Shown here: piece by piece, positions 1 to 9,857 of the stretch
Numbering within the stretch: the first letter of the stretch is position 1
Layout: each line of letters opens with the position of its first letter
Assembly (NCBI RefSeq): GCF_014284255.1
Contig: NZ_JACOFV010000012.1
Coordinates: 100,400 to 164,399 of the forward strand
Source of the DNA: Cognatundibacterium jejuense
Lineage (GTDB): Bacteria > Pseudomonadota > Gammaproteobacteria > Burkholderiales > Burkholderiaceae_D
Length of the DNA: 64,000 nucleotides
Direction: 5' to 3'
Position numbers and translations under genes: made by a program
The notes under the pieces: model-generated
What the model was told of the DNA's origin: nothing
Databases searched by the model: none
The model's input: the letters and a program-made list of their open reading frames with translations, nothing else

Positions 1-1237
1 CAAGAGCGACCAAGGGTGCGAAACCAGCACCGACTAGCCATGCCAGGTCTGAAGTTAATGCTGCGCCGGTATAGCGGTATTTGGCAGCGAAATTTGCAGT
101 CACTGCACCAGCAGCCTGGCCGTAAGACAGCCCCAGCAATACAAAGCCCAACAGGATGAAAATGTTTTGCCCTTGTTCGCCACCATCAAGTAATGTTGGG
201 ACAAAACCGCTTAGTACGGCAATCATCAGCGCAAGTGTACCCAAGGTATTGCGGCGTCCAAAGCGATCGGCGATCAAACCAGATAAAACGACTGACACCG
301 CCATCAATGCAGCACCACCCACCTGAATGTACAAAAAATCACTTAAATTTCGCGGCGAATACAAAGTAATCCACGATAAAGGGAAAACCGTCACCAGATG
401 GAATAAGGCATAACTTGCCAGTGCTGCCAGTGCGCCGATTAGTACATTGCGTCCCTGGGAGCTTACTAGTTCGGTGACTTTGGTTGGCTCTAATTCACGT
501 TCATCCAACAAACGAGCGTATTCATTGGTGGAAACCAGGCGCAAGCGGGCAAACAAGGCCACTACGTTAATCGCAAACGCCACATAAAACGGGAAACGCC
601 AACCCCATTCCAGAAAATCCTCTGCCGTTGTGTTCGATATCAAAAAGGCGAAGATACTACCGGCGATCATGAAGCCAAAAGGGGCACCAAGTTGCCCTAG
701 CATCGCATACCAGCCGCGTTTGTTTTGCGGTGCGTTCAATGCCAGCAAAGAAGGTAGTCCATCCCATGCACCACCCAAAGCAATGCCCTGTCCGACGCGC
801 AAAACTGAAAGCAGTACAATGGCAGTCACGCCTAAATGACTAAATGTCGGCAAAAATGCAATTCCAGCTGTCGAGAAACCTAACAAGACCAGCGCCATGG
901 TCAATTTTGCTTCTCGCCCCAGATGGTGCTGGATAGACATAAAGATAATAGTGCCGAAAGGCCTTGCAAGAAACGCGAAAGAAAATATAGTGAATGCGTA
1001 CAAAGTGCCTTCAAGGCGCGGTACGAAAGGGAAAAATACCATCGGGAAAACAAGTACCGAAGCGATGGCGTAGACAAAAAAGTCAAAATACTCCGACGCG
1101 CGTCCGATAACGACGCCAATTGCAATTTCTCCTGGCGCAATTGTCGTGTGGTCAGACTTGGTGTTTTTGGTTGAACCAGTGTTGGAACGGAGGGGAAATT
1201 CGGCGTTATGTTCGCCGTGGTGGCTGATACTTGGCAT
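1..1237 (-). CDS. MHS-family MFS metabolite:H+ symporter (partial, C-terminus beyond left edge)
   Basis: The reverse-strand reading frame is open from the ATG at 1237 to the window edge, about 412 codons. After a polar N-terminus comes the segment GRASEYFDFFVYAIASV, typical of TM1 in the metabolite:H+ symporter branch of the major facilitator superfamily (ShiA/ProP/KgtP relatives). Many hydrophobic helices follow, with a second MFS-like cytoplasmic motif (GLIADRFGRRNTLG). It is predicted to be an inner-membrane importer for an organic acid or similar solute; the substrate cannot be read from sequence. It is divergent from the cyo operon, sharing a 149-bp upstream region. The stop codon lies outside the window. 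Confidence 0.85.
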   Translation of the reverse strand, partial: MPSISHHGEHNAEFPLRSNTGSTKNTKSDHTTIAPGEIAIGVVIGRASEYFDFFVYAIASVLVFPMVFFPFVPRLEGTLYAFTIFSFAFLARPFGTIIFMSIQHHLGREAKLTMALVLLGFSTAGIAFLPTFSHLGVTAIVLLSVLRVGQGIALGGAWDGLPSLLALNAPQNKRGWYAMLGQLGAPFGFMIAGSIFAFLISNTTAEDFLEWGWRFPFYVAFAINVVALFARLRLVSTNEYARLLDERELEPTKVTELVSSQGRNVLIGALAALASYALFHLVTVFPLSWITLYSPRNLSDFLYIQVGGAALMAVSVVLSGLIADRFGRRNTLGTLALMIAVLSGFVPTLLDGGEQGQNIFILLGFVLLGLSYGQAAGAVTANFAAKYRYTGAALTSDLAWLVGAGFAPLVAL

Positions 1238-1386
1238 AGTCGTCTCTCGTAGTTATGGTCTGATCGATGGACGCCATGAACCCTCGCAGATATAACTTTG
1301 CTAAGGTAGGACAAAACGTCCAATCGCTAATGCTAGTCAGTCCATGTACATTACCATGAATCTCAGTCTAAATTGGATTTTTCATT

Positions 1387-2412
1387 ATGATTTCCCTACT
1401 ATTGCGGCGCGGACTTATGCTGTTTTGCGTTGCGCTGTTGGCTGGATGTGACACGATTGTGTTAAATCCTTTTGGCGATATCGCCGCCCAGCAGAGCAAA
1501 CTGATTGTCGTTTCAACAATATTGATGCTGATCATCATCGTTCCGGTGATAGCACTCACTCTCTTTTTTGCATGGCGCTATCGCGCAAGCAATACGGAGG
1601 CAGCCTACGAACCCGATTGGGATCACTCCACAATGCTGGAGCTGATTATCTGGGGTGCACCGTTGTTAATTATCATCGCTTTAGGCACGATAACCTGGAT
1701 TTCTACGCATACTCTTGATCCATATCGAAAGTTGTCGCGTTTAGATGAAAATCGTTCTATCCCTGCCAACGTGAAACCACTAGTGGTGGAAGTTGTTGCA
1801 TTGGACTGGAAATGGTTGTTTATTTATCCAGAACAAGGTATCGCCACAGTGAATGAATTGGCGGTTCCGGTTGATGTGCCAGTCAGCTTCAAAATTACTG
1901 CTTCAACGGTAATGAACTCATTCTACATTCCAGCGTTGGCAGGTCAGATTTATGCGATGCCAGGTATGCAAACCGCATTGCACGCTGTGATCAACAAACC
2001 TGGTGTGTATGACGGTTTCTCCGCCAACTACAGCGGTGCAGGTTTCTCTGACATGAAATTCAAGTTCCACGGCATGAATCAGCAAGACTTTGATGGCTGG
2101 GTTGCCGCTGCGAAAGCAAATGCCAGCACGCTCAAACGTGCTGACTACATGAAGTTGGAAGAACCAAGCATTAAAGATGCTGTGCGCCATTATGGAACCG
2201 TGGATGCAGATTTGTTCCATGCGATTGTCAATCGTTGTGTTGCAGCTGATCAGGTTTGTATGGACCAGTTAATGGCAACCGACATGAACGTTAAATCTGC
2301 AAAGAATAGCGATACAAAAGGGTTGACTTTGCTTGCGCAGAATCAGCGTAACGGACGCACGCTTGATGCTGAAGTGTGTACCACGCCGTCAATTACTAGT
2401 GGGAAAAAATAA
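1387..2412 (+). CDS. cyoA: Cytochrome bo3 ubiquinol oxidase subunit II
   Basis: Subunit II of the bo-type terminal quinol oxidase, a proton-pumping inner-membrane enzyme that reduces O2 with electrons from ubiquinol. The 341-residue protein starts with a lipoprotein signal peptide (lipobox LAGC, Cys21), then two transmembrane segments at about residues 38-60 and 80-105 and a periplasmic cupredoxin-like domain ([21 protein letters not shown]). As in quinol oxidases, no CuA ligand cluster is visible. The stop overlaps the cyoB start by one base (TAATG), implying translational coupling. Confidence 0.95.
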   Translation: MISLLLRRGLMLFCVALLAGCDTIVLNPFGDIAAQQSKLIVVSTILMLIIIVPVIALTLFFAWRYRASNTEAAYEPDWDHSTMLELIIWGAPLLIIIALGTITWISTHTLDPYRKLSRLDENRSIPANVKPLVVEVVALDWKWLFIYPEQGIATVNELAVPVDVPVSFKITASTVMNSFYIPALAGQIYAMPGMQTALHAVINKPGVYDGFSANYSGAGFSDMKFKFHGMNQQDFDGWVAAAKANASTLKRADYMKLEEPSIKDAVRHYGTVDADLFHAIVNRCVAADQVCMDQLMATDMNVKSAKNSDTKGLTLLAQNQRNGRTLDAEVCTTPSITSGKK

Positions 2413-4415
2413 TGTTAGACCAAATTGATATGACTAAGCTGATATTCGGCCGTCTGAGCTGGGATGCAATTCCCTTCCATGAACCGATTTTGTTAGCGAC
2501 TTTTGTAATGGTGGCGCTGGGTGGAATCACCTTGTTAGGTGCCTTGACCTATTTCCGTGTATGGGGCAACTTGTGGAACAACTGGTTCACCAGTATTGAC
2601 CACAAACGTATCGGTATCATGTACATGATCCTCGGTATCGTGATGTTGTTGCGCGGTTTTGCTGATGCGTTGATGATGCGTGCTCAGCAGGCATTGTCGT
2701 TCGGTGACGCACACGGTTTCTTGCCACCGCATCACTACGACCAGGTGTTCACGGCACACGGCGTGATCATGATTTTCTTCGTCGCAATGCCGTTCGTTAC
2801 TGGTTTGATGAACTACGTCGTGCCTATGCAAATTGGTGCCCGCGACGTGGCTTTCCCGTTCCTGAATAATTTCAGCTTCTGGATGACGACCTTCGGTGCA
2901 GTATTGGTGATGGCATCTTTGTTCGTTGGTGAATTTGCTCGTACAGGTTGGTTGGCTTACCCACCGCTGTCAGGCATACTCGGTAGCCCGGACGTGGGAG
3001 TCGATTACTATATCTGGTCCTTACAGATTGCCGGTGTTGGTACCTTGTTATCCGGTGTGAACCTGATCGTCACGATCATCAAAATGCGTGCTCCTGGCAT
3101 GACAATGATGAGAATGCCAGTATTCACATGGACAGCTTTGTGTACGAACGTTCTGATCGTTGCTGCTTTCCCAGTGTTGACTGCGGTATTGGCGATGTTG
3201 TCTCTGGATCGCGTCTTCGGTACGAACTTCTTCACGAACGACATGGGTGGTAATTCCATGATGTACGTGAATCTGATCTGGATCTGGGGTCACCCAGAGG
3301 TGTACATTCTGGTATTGCCAATTTTTGGTGTGTTCTCAGAAATCGTTTCTACTTTCAGCAGCAAACGTCTGTTCGGTTACACCTCCATGGTGTACGCGAC
3401 TGTCGTTATTACCATCTTGTCTTACCTGGTATGGTTGCATCACTTCTTCACAATGGGATCCGGTGCGAGTGTTAACTCGTTCTTCGGGATCACGACGATG
3501 ATTATTTCTATCCCGACCGGTGCGAAGATTTTCAACTGGTTGTTTACGATGTACCGTGGTCGTATCCGCTTCGAAGTACCGATGTTGTGGACCATGGGCT
3601 TTATGGTGACGTTCGTGATCGGTGGTATGACGGGCGTGTTGCTGGCGGTTCCACCTGCTGACTTCGTATTGCACAACAGTTTGTTCTTGATTGCTCACTT
3701 CCACAACGTGATTATTGGTGGCGTGGTATTTGGTACATTTGCTGGTATTAATTTCTGGTTCCCGAAAGCGTTTGGCTACAAGCTCGACGCGTTCTGGGGT
3801 AAGTGCTCATTCTGGTTCTGGACCATTGGTTTCTACTTTGCGTTCATGCCTTTGTATGTATTGGGTCTGATGGGCGTTACCCGTCGCCTGAGTCACTTTG
3901 AAGATCCATCCTTGCAGATCTGGTTCCAGATCGCTGCGTTCGGTGCGGTGTTGATTGCCTTCGGTATTGCCTGCTTCGTGATTCAGTTGGGCGTCAGCTT
4001 CATGCGTCGTGATTCATTGCGCGATTTTACTGGTGATCCATGGGGTGGTCGTACTCTGGAATGGTCGACATCTTCTCCACCTCCAGCATACAACTTTGCG
4101 TTCACACCAATGGTGCACGATATCGACACGTGGGCAGATATGAAGAGCAATAAATATCAGCGTCCTACTGATGGTTTTGTCTCTATTCATATGCCAAAAA
4201 ATACAGGCGCTGGTGTGATTATCGCTGGCTTGAGTGCGGCTGTTGGCTTTGCTCTGATCTGGCAGATGTGGTTGCCTGCTGTTGTCGCGTTTATCGCAAT
4301 GATGGTAGCGATCATTACTCATACCTTTAATTACAACCGCGATTACTACATTCCGGCGGACGAAGTTACCCGCACTGAAGCAGAACGCACACGTTTGTTA
4401 GCGAGCCATGTCTAA
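2412..4415 (+). CDS. cyoB: Cytochrome bo3 ubiquinol oxidase subunit I
   Basis: Catalytic subunit I of the haem-copper quinol oxidase, 667 residues, the usual length. It carries the low-spin haem region ([10 protein letters not shown]), the CuB His-Tyr crosslink motif ([12 protein letters not shown]), the paired CuB histidines (WLHHFFTMG) and the haem ligand pair (HFHNVIIGG). About fifteen hydrophobic helices are visible. It sits in the order cyoABCD; its 3' end overlaps cyoC by 8 bp. It houses the binuclear haem-CuB site where O2 is reduced and pumps protons. No cyoE (haem O synthase) follows in this operon, so haem farnesylation must be encoded elsewhere. Confidence 0.97.
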   Translation: MLDQIDMTKLIFGRLSWDAIPFHEPILLATFVMVALGGITLLGALTYFRVWGNLWNNWFTSIDHKRIGIMYMILGIVMLLRGFADALMMRAQQALSFGDAHGFLPPHHYDQVFTAHGVIMIFFVAMPFVTGLMNYVVPMQIGARDVAFPFLNNFSFWMTTFGAVLVMASLFVGEFARTGWLAYPPLSGILGSPDVGVDYYIWSLQIAGVGTLLSGVNLIVTIIKMRAPGMTMMRMPVFTWTALCTNVLIVAAFPVLTAVLAMLSLDRVFGTNFFTNDMGGNSMMYVNLIWIWGHPEVYILVLPIFGVFSEIVSTFSSKRLFGYTSMVYATVVITILSYLVWLHHFFTMGSGASVNSFFGITTMIISIPTGAKIFNWLFTMYRGRIRFEVPMLWTMGFMVTFVIGGMTGVLLAVPPADFVLHNSLFLIAHFHNVIIGGVVFGTFAGINFWFPKAFGYKLDAFWGKCSFWFWTIGFYFAFMPLYVLGLMGVTRRLSHFEDPSLQIWFQIAAFGAVLIAFGIACFVIQLGVSFMRRDSLRDFTGDPWGGRTLEWSTSSPPPAYNFAFTPMVHDIDTWADMKSNKYQRPTDGFVSIHMPKNTGAGVIIAGLSAAVGFALIWQMWLPAVVAFIAMMVAIITHTFNYNRDYYIPADEVTRTEAERTRLLASHV

Positions 4416-5043
4416 TACATCTACTTCTACTCATAACGCGATGGGCGCAGCTTCCGGCTCACGCTACTTTGTTCGGGAACACCATCCTGAAAACGGCACT
4501 ATGTTGGGTTTTTGGTTATACCTGATGAGTGACTGTCTGGTCTTTGCCTGCTTGTTTGCTGCTTATGCTGTGTTGGGGCGCAATTATGCAGGTGGTCCGA
4601 CTGGTGCAGAAATTTTTGATCTGCCATTGGTTGGTCTGAATACTTCTTTGTTGTTGCTGTCGTCGATTACTTACGGTTTTGCGATGTTGGAATCGCAAAA
4701 AGATCGTTTGCGTAACACGATGATCTGGTTGGCTGTTACCGGTGTTTTGGGCGCGTGTTTTATCTATTTTGAATTGTACGAGTTCGTACATCTGATCCTG
4801 GAAGGCGCAGGCCCACAACGTAGTGGTTTCCTGACGTCATTCTTCGCGTTGGTGGGCACTCACGGTTTGCACGTCAGCTTCGGTATTATCTGGCTGGTGA
4901 CTTTGTTATTCCAGTTGAAGCGTCATGGCCTGACACCAGAAAATCGCCGTCGCCTGATGTGTTTATCTATGTTCTGGCACTTTCTTGACGTTGTCTGGAT
5001 TGGTGTCTTTACCTTTGTCTATTTGATGGGAGTTTTGCCATGA
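4408..5043 (+). CDS. cyoC: Cytochrome bo3 ubiquinol oxidase subunit III
   Basis: Subunit III of the bo3 oxidase, 211 residues with about five transmembrane helices. Family-typical segments are [20 protein letters not shown] near the N-terminus, [14 protein letters not shown] in the middle and [20 protein letters not shown] at the C-terminus. It stabilises the oxidase core rather than carrying cofactors. The start lies inside cyoB (8-bp overlap) and the stop overlaps the next start as ATGA, so the operon is tightly packed. Confidence 0.95.
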   Translation: MSNTSTSTHNAMGAASGSRYFVREHHPENGTMLGFWLYLMSDCLVFACLFAAYAVLGRNYAGGPTGAEIFDLPLVGLNTSLLLLSSITYGFAMLESQKDRLRNTMIWLAVTGVLGACFIYFELYEFVHLILEGAGPQRSGFLTSFFALVGTHGLHVSFGIIWLVTLLFQLKRHGLTPENRRRLMCLSMFWHFLDVVWIGVFTFVYLMGVLP

Positions 5044-5492
5044 GTGCACACCACAATCACGGGGCTCATGGCCACCATGACCATCATGATCAGCATGGCC
5101 ACGACCATGCTGATCACGGTAGTCTGAAAAGTTATGCAACCGGTTTCATCCTCGCTGTTATTTTGACGGTGATTCCATTCTGGCTGGTGATGGGTAAAGT
5201 ATTCGATAAATCCAGTACCACAGGTTTTGTGTTACTAGGTTTGGCAGCAGTGCAGATCGTTGTTCATATGGTGTATTTCTTGCACATGAACTCGAAGTCA
5301 GAAGGCGGCTGGACGATGCTGGCATTGCTGTTCACAACCATGGTTGTTGTGATCATGATGAGTGGTTCTTTGTGGGTCATGTATCACCTGAATCACAACA
5401 TGATGCCAGGGATGGATCACGAAACAGTACCTGAATCTATCAAGATGGCACCGGTAGAAAAAGAAATGAAGAAAATGCCTGGCATGTCATGA
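5040..5492 (+). CDS. cyoD: Cytochrome bo3 oxidase subunit IV with His-rich N-terminal extension
   Basis: Subunit IV, a small three-helix protein needed for oxidase assembly. The core from about residue 28 ([22 protein letters not shown]) to about 120 matches CyoD. At 150 residues it is longer than most relatives (about 110-130): the first 27 residues hold 12 histidines plus acidic residues, and a Met-rich tail follows ([21 protein letters not shown]). Both ends look like metal-binding tails, conceivably for copper; that is inference. ATGA overlaps link it to cyoC and to the SURF1 gene. Confidence 0.93.
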   Translation: MSAHHNHGAHGHHDHHDQHGHDHADHGSLKSYATGFILAVILTVIPFWLVMGKVFDKSSTTGFVLLGLAAVQIVVHMVYFLHMNSKSEGGWTMLALLFTTMVVVIMMSGSLWVMYHLNHNMMPGMDHETVPESIKMAPVEKEMKKMPGMS

Positions 5493-6313
5493 TTGACCGT
5501 TTGAATCATGCGACTACTGATGCTGATGCATTAGTAGTCAATGCTTCCCAACCCCGTTCCAAATTTGTGAGGGTCACCCTCACAATTTGCGCGGGGTTGT
5601 TATTTTTGAGCTTCTTTTTGCTTGGCACCTGGCAAATTAAGCGGCTGCAGTGGAAGCTTGATCTGATTGCGCGCGTAGAGCAAAGAGTGCATGCTGCTCC
5701 GCAAGATGTACCTGTTGCCGCAAATTGGGCAAAAGTAAATGCGGCACAAGATGAGTATCGTCATGTGCGTCTCAGTGGTACTTACCTCTACCAGTACACT
5801 AGTCTGGTGTTGGCATCGACGGAATTAGGCCCTGGATATTGGGTCATGACGCCATTGCGAATGGACGATAACAACATCGTCTGGATCAATCGTGGCTATA
5901 TTCCAACTGCGATGGCAGGACAATTTCAATCAACGAATACCAAGACTGCTGATGCTGGTGTGATGATCGCTGGTTTATTACGTATCAGCGAACCGAATGG
6001 TGGCTTTTTACGCCACAACGATCCAAGCGCACAACGGTGGTTTTCGCGTGATATCGAGGCAATGAGTACCTCTCATCGTTTAACTTTTGCGGCGCCGTAT
6101 TTTGTTGATCTTGAAGCGCATTCATCCTCATCTTTGCCGGAAGCTAATGAATATCCAGTTCCCGGTCTGACCGTTATCGCCTTTCATAATAGCCATTTAG
6201 TCTACGCCTTGACCTGGTATGTGCTGGCATTGATGGTTGCCGGTGCCTATTTCTACGTCTGGCGCGAAGACAAGCGCCTCAACGCGCAGCGAAGCTCTCG
6301 TCAAGTCTCATAG
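5489..6313 (+). CDS. SURF1 family oxidase assembly protein
   Basis: A 274-residue SURF1-like protein, an inner-membrane factor that helps insert haem into haem-copper oxidases. It has the two-helix architecture: an N-terminal helix (about residues 29-48, then GTWQIKRLQWKLDLI) and a C-terminal helix (about 240-260, ALTWYVLALMVAGAYFY). Between them is the periplasmic domain with family motifs such as GPGYWVMTPLRM and VWINRGYIP. Its start overlaps the cyoD stop (ATGA), tying it to the quinol oxidase. Quinol-oxidase-specific SURF1 paralogues are known from Paracoccus, so a dedicated cyo assembly role is the natural reading. Confidence 0.9.
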   Translation: MIDRLNHATTDADALVVNASQPRSKFVRVTLTICAGLLFLSFFLLGTWQIKRLQWKLDLIARVEQRVHAAPQDVPVAANWAKVNAAQDEYRHVRLSGTYLYQYTSLVLASTELGPGYWVMTPLRMDDNNIVWINRGYIPTAMAGQFQSTNTKTADAGVMIAGLLRISEPNGGFLRHNDPSAQRWFSRDIEAMSTSHRLTFAAPYFVDLEAHSSSSLPEANEYPVPGLTVIAFHNSHLVYALTWYVLALMVAGAYFYVWREDKRLNAQRSSRQVS

Positions 6314-6394
6314 TCTGTTAACATAGCGTGTTGCTGGGTTGTTCTGGCAAGTTTCAGCAAGCGCAAGACCACAGCATCCTTAGGAGACGCAGGA

Positions 6395-7732
6395 ATGACG
6401 GCTAGCCCGGTACAGCAAACTGACGAACGCGAAATCCAGACGCATCAGAAACGGGTGTTGTATGCCGCATCCGACTACGAAAGTTCTGCCGGTCATAAAA
6501 ACATGTTGCAGCTGATCCATTTAAGATGGATTGCAATGCTGGGGCAGGTATCAACGATTGCGCTGGCGACCTTGGTTTTTGATATCAAATTGCCGTTGTT
6601 GCAAATATCATATGTCATTGCGCTACTCATTGCCTTCAATATTGCCAGTCATTTGCGTTGGCATGAAGAAGTAAAAGTATCGAACAGAGAGTTATTCTTT
6701 GCCCTGCTGGTAGATGTCGCAATTTTAACTGCGCAACTGTATTTATCCGGTGGTATTCATAATCCGTTTGCGTTTCTGTATTTGCTGCAAGTCATTTTAA
6801 GTGCAGTGCTGCTGGAAGCATGGTCGACCTGGTTGATCGTGGTTATTTCTGGTGTCTGTTTGTTTGGACTATCTTTATTTTATTATCCGCTGACCTTGCC
6901 AGTCGAGCATATCGATAGCATGCCGGGTTTGTATCAGGATGGCATGATTATTTGCTTTCTGGTCAATGCGGCTCTATTAGTTTTTTTCTTAACACGCATC
7001 AGTGGGAATCTCAGTAGTCGTGATGCGCAATTGGCGGATTTAAGACAGCACGCAACGGAAGAAGAACACATTGTCAAAATGGGTCTCCTGGCCTCGGGAG
7101 CGGCGCATGAACTCGGCACCCCTTTAGCGACATTATCAGTGATTTTAGGCGACTGGCGACGCATGCCAGAATTTAGTAAAAGCCCTGAATTGCTCGAGGA
7201 AATCAGCGAAATGCAGAGGCAACTGCAACGTTGTAAAAGTATCGTCAGCAGTATTTTGCTGTCTGCTGGTGAGGCACGCGGTGAGTCTTCGGTAAAGACC
7301 ACGCTCAATACCTTCTTGAGTAACCTGGCGGAGGATTTCCGAACTACCCGTCCAGTGGGTACATTTGTGTTTGAAAATCACCTGCAACAGGATGTTCCGG
7401 TTGTGTTTGATTCAGCACTCAAGCAGATGATGTGCAATGTGTTAGATAATGCGCTTGAAGCATCACCACATTGGCTTTCTTTGGAGGTCAGCAGCGATGC
7501 CAATTCTTTGAGTATCGTTGTAGCAGACCAGGGCCCGGGATTTTTGCCAGAAATTCTGGAAAAGTTAGGACAGCCTTACCAATCGACCAAAGGGCGTCCC
7601 GGTAGCGGTTTAGGGATATTTTTTGTGGTGAATGTGGCGCGTAAATTGGGGGGGGCCGTTTCTGCCCGCAATCGCGCAGAAGGTGGAGCGGTGGTCAAAA
7701 TTGTGCTGCCGCTATCAGCAATCATGCTTTAA
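6395..7732 (+). CDS. regB: RegB/PrrB-type redox-sensing histidine kinase
   Basis: A 445-residue membrane sensor kinase of the RegB/PrrB/ActS family. About six hydrophobic helices span residues 40-200. Between them is GGIHNPF (residues 119-125), matching the GGXXNPF quinone-binding motif of RegB. The H-box GAAHELGTPL puts the phosphorylated His at 238. Cys280 in LQRCKSIVSSIL matches the redox-active cysteine of RegB. The C-terminal ATPase has an N-box (NVLDNALEAS), DQGPGF and GSGLGIFFV. The preferred start follows AGGAGACGCAGGA. Placed between cyo-SURF1 and its regulator, it likely senses the ubiquinone pool and adjusts respiratory genes. Confidence 0.93.
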   Translation: MTASPVQQTDEREIQTHQKRVLYAASDYESSAGHKNMLQLIHLRWIAMLGQVSTIALATLVFDIKLPLLQISYVIALLIAFNIASHLRWHEEVKVSNRELFFALLVDVAILTAQLYLSGGIHNPFAFLYLLQVILSAVLLEAWSTWLIVVISGVCLFGLSLFYYPLTLPVEHIDSMPGLYQDGMIICFLVNAALLVFFLTRISGNLSSRDAQLADLRQHATEEEHIVKMGLLASGAAHELGTPLATLSVILGDWRRMPEFSKSPELLEEISEMQRQLQRCKSIVSSILLSAGEARGESSVKTTLNTFLSNLAEDFRTTRPVGTFVFENHLQQDVPVVFDSALKQMMCNVLDNALEASPHWLSLEVSSDANSLSIVVADQGPGFLPEILEKLGQPYQSTKGRPGSGLGIFFVVNVARKLGGAVSARNRAEGGAVVKIVLPLSAIML

Positions 7733-7745
7733 AGGGTTAAACAAA

Positions 7746-8282
7746 ATGTCGGACAATCGTCTGTTGTTGATAGTCGAAGACGATACTGCTTTCGCTCGTA
7801 CTTTGGCACGTTCGTTTGAACGTCGCTCGTATACTGTAATTCATGCTGCCAATCTCGAAGATGCAGCGGACTTACTGCGCAAACATTCGCCACGTTATGC
7901 TGTGGTCGACTTGAAATTAAATGGTAATGCTTCTGGCCTCGCCTGTGTGCAAATGCTGAACAAACACGATCCTGAAATGTTGATCGTAGTATTAACTGGT
8001 TTTGCAAGTATTGCTACTGCTGTTGAGGCAGTGAAGCTAGGCGCATGTCAGTACCTTGCCAAACCCTCGAACACCGATGACATAGAAGCTGCATTCGGGC
8101 ACGTTGCAGGGGTTTCTGAACCCGAACTGACCAACCGTTCCACATCGATCAAAACCTTGGAATGGGAACGTATTCACGAAGTGTTAGTCGAGACCGATTT
8201 TAATATCTCCGAAGCGGCCCGCCGTCTCGGTATGCACCGACGGACATTGGCGCGTAAGCTCAATAAGCAGCAGGTGAAATAA
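7746..8282 (+). CDS. regA: RegA/PrrA-type response regulator
   Basis: A 178-residue response regulator. The receiver domain (residues 1-120) has the acidic pocket EDD at 11-13, the phosphoacceptor Asp55 (AVVDLKL) and conserved Thr and Lys (VLTGFAS, YLAKP). The C-terminus is a short Fis-like helix-turn-helix (NISEAARRLGMHRRTLARKL), as in RegA/ActR. The start is the ATG 13 bp after the kinase stop; a longer frame exists upstream but lies inside the kinase gene. It is the partner of the preceding kinase and a likely regulator of redox-responsive genes, perhaps the adjacent cyo operon. Confidence 0.93.
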   Translation: MSDNRLLLIVEDDTAFARTLARSFERRSYTVIHAANLEDAADLLRKHSPRYAVVDLKLNGNASGLACVQMLNKHDPEMLIVVLTGFASIATAVEAVKLGACQYLAKPSNTDDIEAAFGHVAGVSEPELTNRSTSIKTLEWERIHEVLVETDFNISEAARRLGMHRRTLARKLNKQQVK

Positions 8283-8366
8283 TCTTTTAAATTCCCGTCC
8301 TTTGCATCTTATTCACCTATACTGAGGCAACCCCCGTATTCGCGGGTGTCTATCAGGAGCAATATC

Positions 8367-8492
8367 ATGAGTAAAGTGACCAAGACCAACAAAGAAACGA
8401 AGAAACAGGCTTTACTCTCTCCGAAAGAGAAAAAAGCGGCAAAAGATGCGAAAAAATCGGCTGGTGTGTCTATTCCTATCGGCGCTCGTTGA
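8367..8492 (+). CDS. Small lysine-rich hypothetical protein (41 aa)
   Basis: A short open reading frame of 41 codons with a good ribosome-binding site (AGGAG at 8355-8359, 7 bp before the ATG). It is followed by a strong terminator. The product is very basic and lysine/alanine-rich (SPKEKKAAKDAKKSAG) and ends in VSIPIGAR. No domain is recognised; it has no signal peptide or membrane segment. Such charge suggests nucleic-acid or ribosome association, but that is a guess. The SD, ATG and terminator in correct order make it a probable real gene. Confidence 0.6.
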   Translation: MSKVTKTNKETKKQALLSPKEKKAAKDAKKSAGVSIPIGAR

Positions 8493-8528
8493 AATTTCTT
8501 GTTCTAAAGCCCTATCCTCGGCCACATA

Positions 8529-8563
8529 AAAAAACGACTTCACTAATCGAAGTCGTTTTTTTA
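8529..8563 (+). terminator. Rho-independent terminator, probably bidirectional
   Basis: The stem CGACTTC/GAAGTCG (8536-8542 with 8550-8556) is extended by a run of A on the left and T on the right, with a 7-nt loop. It lies between the 41-codon gene and the convergent GNAT gene and can serve both. Confidence 0.9.
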
Positions 8564-8597
8564 TTGGATACTGATTGGGAAATGATGCGCAGATAAC

Positions 8598-9014
8598 TTA
8601 GCGTAAATAAATAGTTGGCCTATTAATTTCCATAAAGGTCTCCGGTTTGGCTGGGGCTTGAAATCCAAATTTTTCGTACAAACCACGTGCTGTGCTACTG
8701 ACTAAGATAAAGCGGCGTATCTCTTGTAAATCTGGATGTTCCTGCACCGCATGCATCAAGGTTTTGGCATGACCTTGTCCGCGATAAGCGGGCAGTACGA
8801 AGACATCCATCAAATAGGCAAAGGTTGCTTTATCGGCGACAACGCGGGCAAAAGCGATCTGTTTCCCATCGATGTAAGCACCAAAGCACAAAGAGTGTTC
8901 AATCGAACGCTGTACCTTTTCTAAAGGTATACCCTTTGCCCAAGCTGATTGTTCAGACAGAAATTGGTGTATCAGTGAAACATTGAGTCTTGCTTTATCG
9001 GTCGATATTTCCAT
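8598..9014 (-). CDS. GNAT family N-acetyltransferase
   Basis: A 138-residue protein with the GCN5-related acetyltransferase fold. Visible features are the beta4 segment YLMDVFVLPAYRG, the acetyl-CoA pyrophosphate loop RGQGHAKTLM (Q/R-x-x-G-x-A type) and the C-terminal LYEKFGFQ motif. It transfers an acetyl group from acetyl-CoA to an unknown amine. It follows prmC by 9 bp on the same strand and is probably the last gene of that transcript. Confidence 0.88.
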   Translation of the reverse strand: MEISTDKARLNVSLIHQFLSEQSAWAKGIPLEKVQRSIEHSLCFGAYIDGKQIAFARVVADKATFAYLMDVFVLPAYRGQGHAKTLMHAVQEHPDLQEIRRFILVSSTARGLYEKFGFQAPAKPETFMEINRPTIYLR

Positions 9015-9023
9015 TTAATCGCC

Positions 9024-9857
9024 CTAATTCCATTGCCCGCCGGATACCCGTTCTATACCCGCAAGGTCACGCCAGCTTTGGACTTGCATAAAGCCTTGCG
9101 CAGATAATAATTCGCGGACTTCGGCAGCCTGGTGATAGCCATGTTCCATCAGCAACCAGCCGTGCTGTGCTAAATGGGTTGGTGCATGTCTGACGATATG
9201 CCTGTACGCACTCAAACCATCACCATGATCGGTCAGCGCATTGATCGGTTCAAAGCGTAAATCCCCCTGCGTCAGATGGGGATCATTTTTGACGATGTAG
9301 GGTGGGTTACTGACGATGGTTTGAAAAATTTGCCCGGTCACAGCGCTGTACCAATCGCTTTGCAGTAACTGAAGGCGATTTCCTGTCAGATTACGATCGC
9401 TATTTTTACGAGCAATTTCTAGTGCTGCGTCGCTGATGTCCACTGCCGTTACTGCCAAATCTGGTCGCGCGTGGGCAACGGAAATCGCGATAGCGCCCGA
9501 GCCAGTACCCAGATCTAGTAGTGCTGAGTTATCCGGAGCATAGTTCAGTGCTAACTCCACCAATAATTCGGTATCGGCACGTGGGATCAAAACAGCGGCT
9601 GAGGTATGAAACGTGAGACCAAAAAATTCGCGCTCACCAGTCAGGTAGGCAATCGGTTCTCCATCAAGACGGCGTTGCAGCAAGGCTTGCAGATCTTGTG
9701 CTTGCTGCGTAGTGAGTAGGTGTTCTGACTGGGTAATTAACTGTATGCGGCTCAATTTTGTCACATGCATCAATAAGATGCGTGTTTCTAATTTTTCTAA
9801 GGGTGACAACCGTTCATAGTCAGCAATAGTCAGACCCGATTGTTGCCACGTTTGCAT
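9024..9857 (-). CDS. prmC: Peptide chain release factor N5-glutamine methyltransferase
   Basis: PrmC (HemK) methylates the glutamine of the GGQ motif in release factors RF1 and RF2, using S-adenosylmethionine. The 277-residue protein has the N-terminal helical recognition domain (residues 1-70), the SAM-binding loop LDLGTGSGA near 114-122 and the catalytic NPPY at 184-187. Its start overlaps the dsbB stop by one base. It lies downstream of prfA, whose product it modifies, in the order hemA-prfA-dsbB-prmC. Confidence 0.96.
   Translation of the reverse strand: MQTWQQSGLTIADYERLSPLEKLETRILLMHVTKLSRIQLITQSEHLLTTQQAQDLQALLQRRLDGEPIAYLTGEREFFGLTFHTSAAVLIPRADTELLVELALNYAPDNSALLDLGTGSGAIAISVAHARPDLAVTAVDISDAALEIARKNSDRNLTGNRLQLLQSDWYSAVTGQIFQTIVSNPPYIVKNDPHLTQGDLRFEPINALTDHGDGLSAYRHIVRHAPTHLAQHGWLLMEHGYHQAAEVRELLSAQGFMQVQSWRDLAGIERVSGGQWN

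Noticed and set aside
901..1323. 140-codon minus ORF and 83-codon plus ORF overlapping the left transporter
   Set aside because: They are alternative frames of the MHS transporter gene, whose own frame runs uninterrupted to the window edge.
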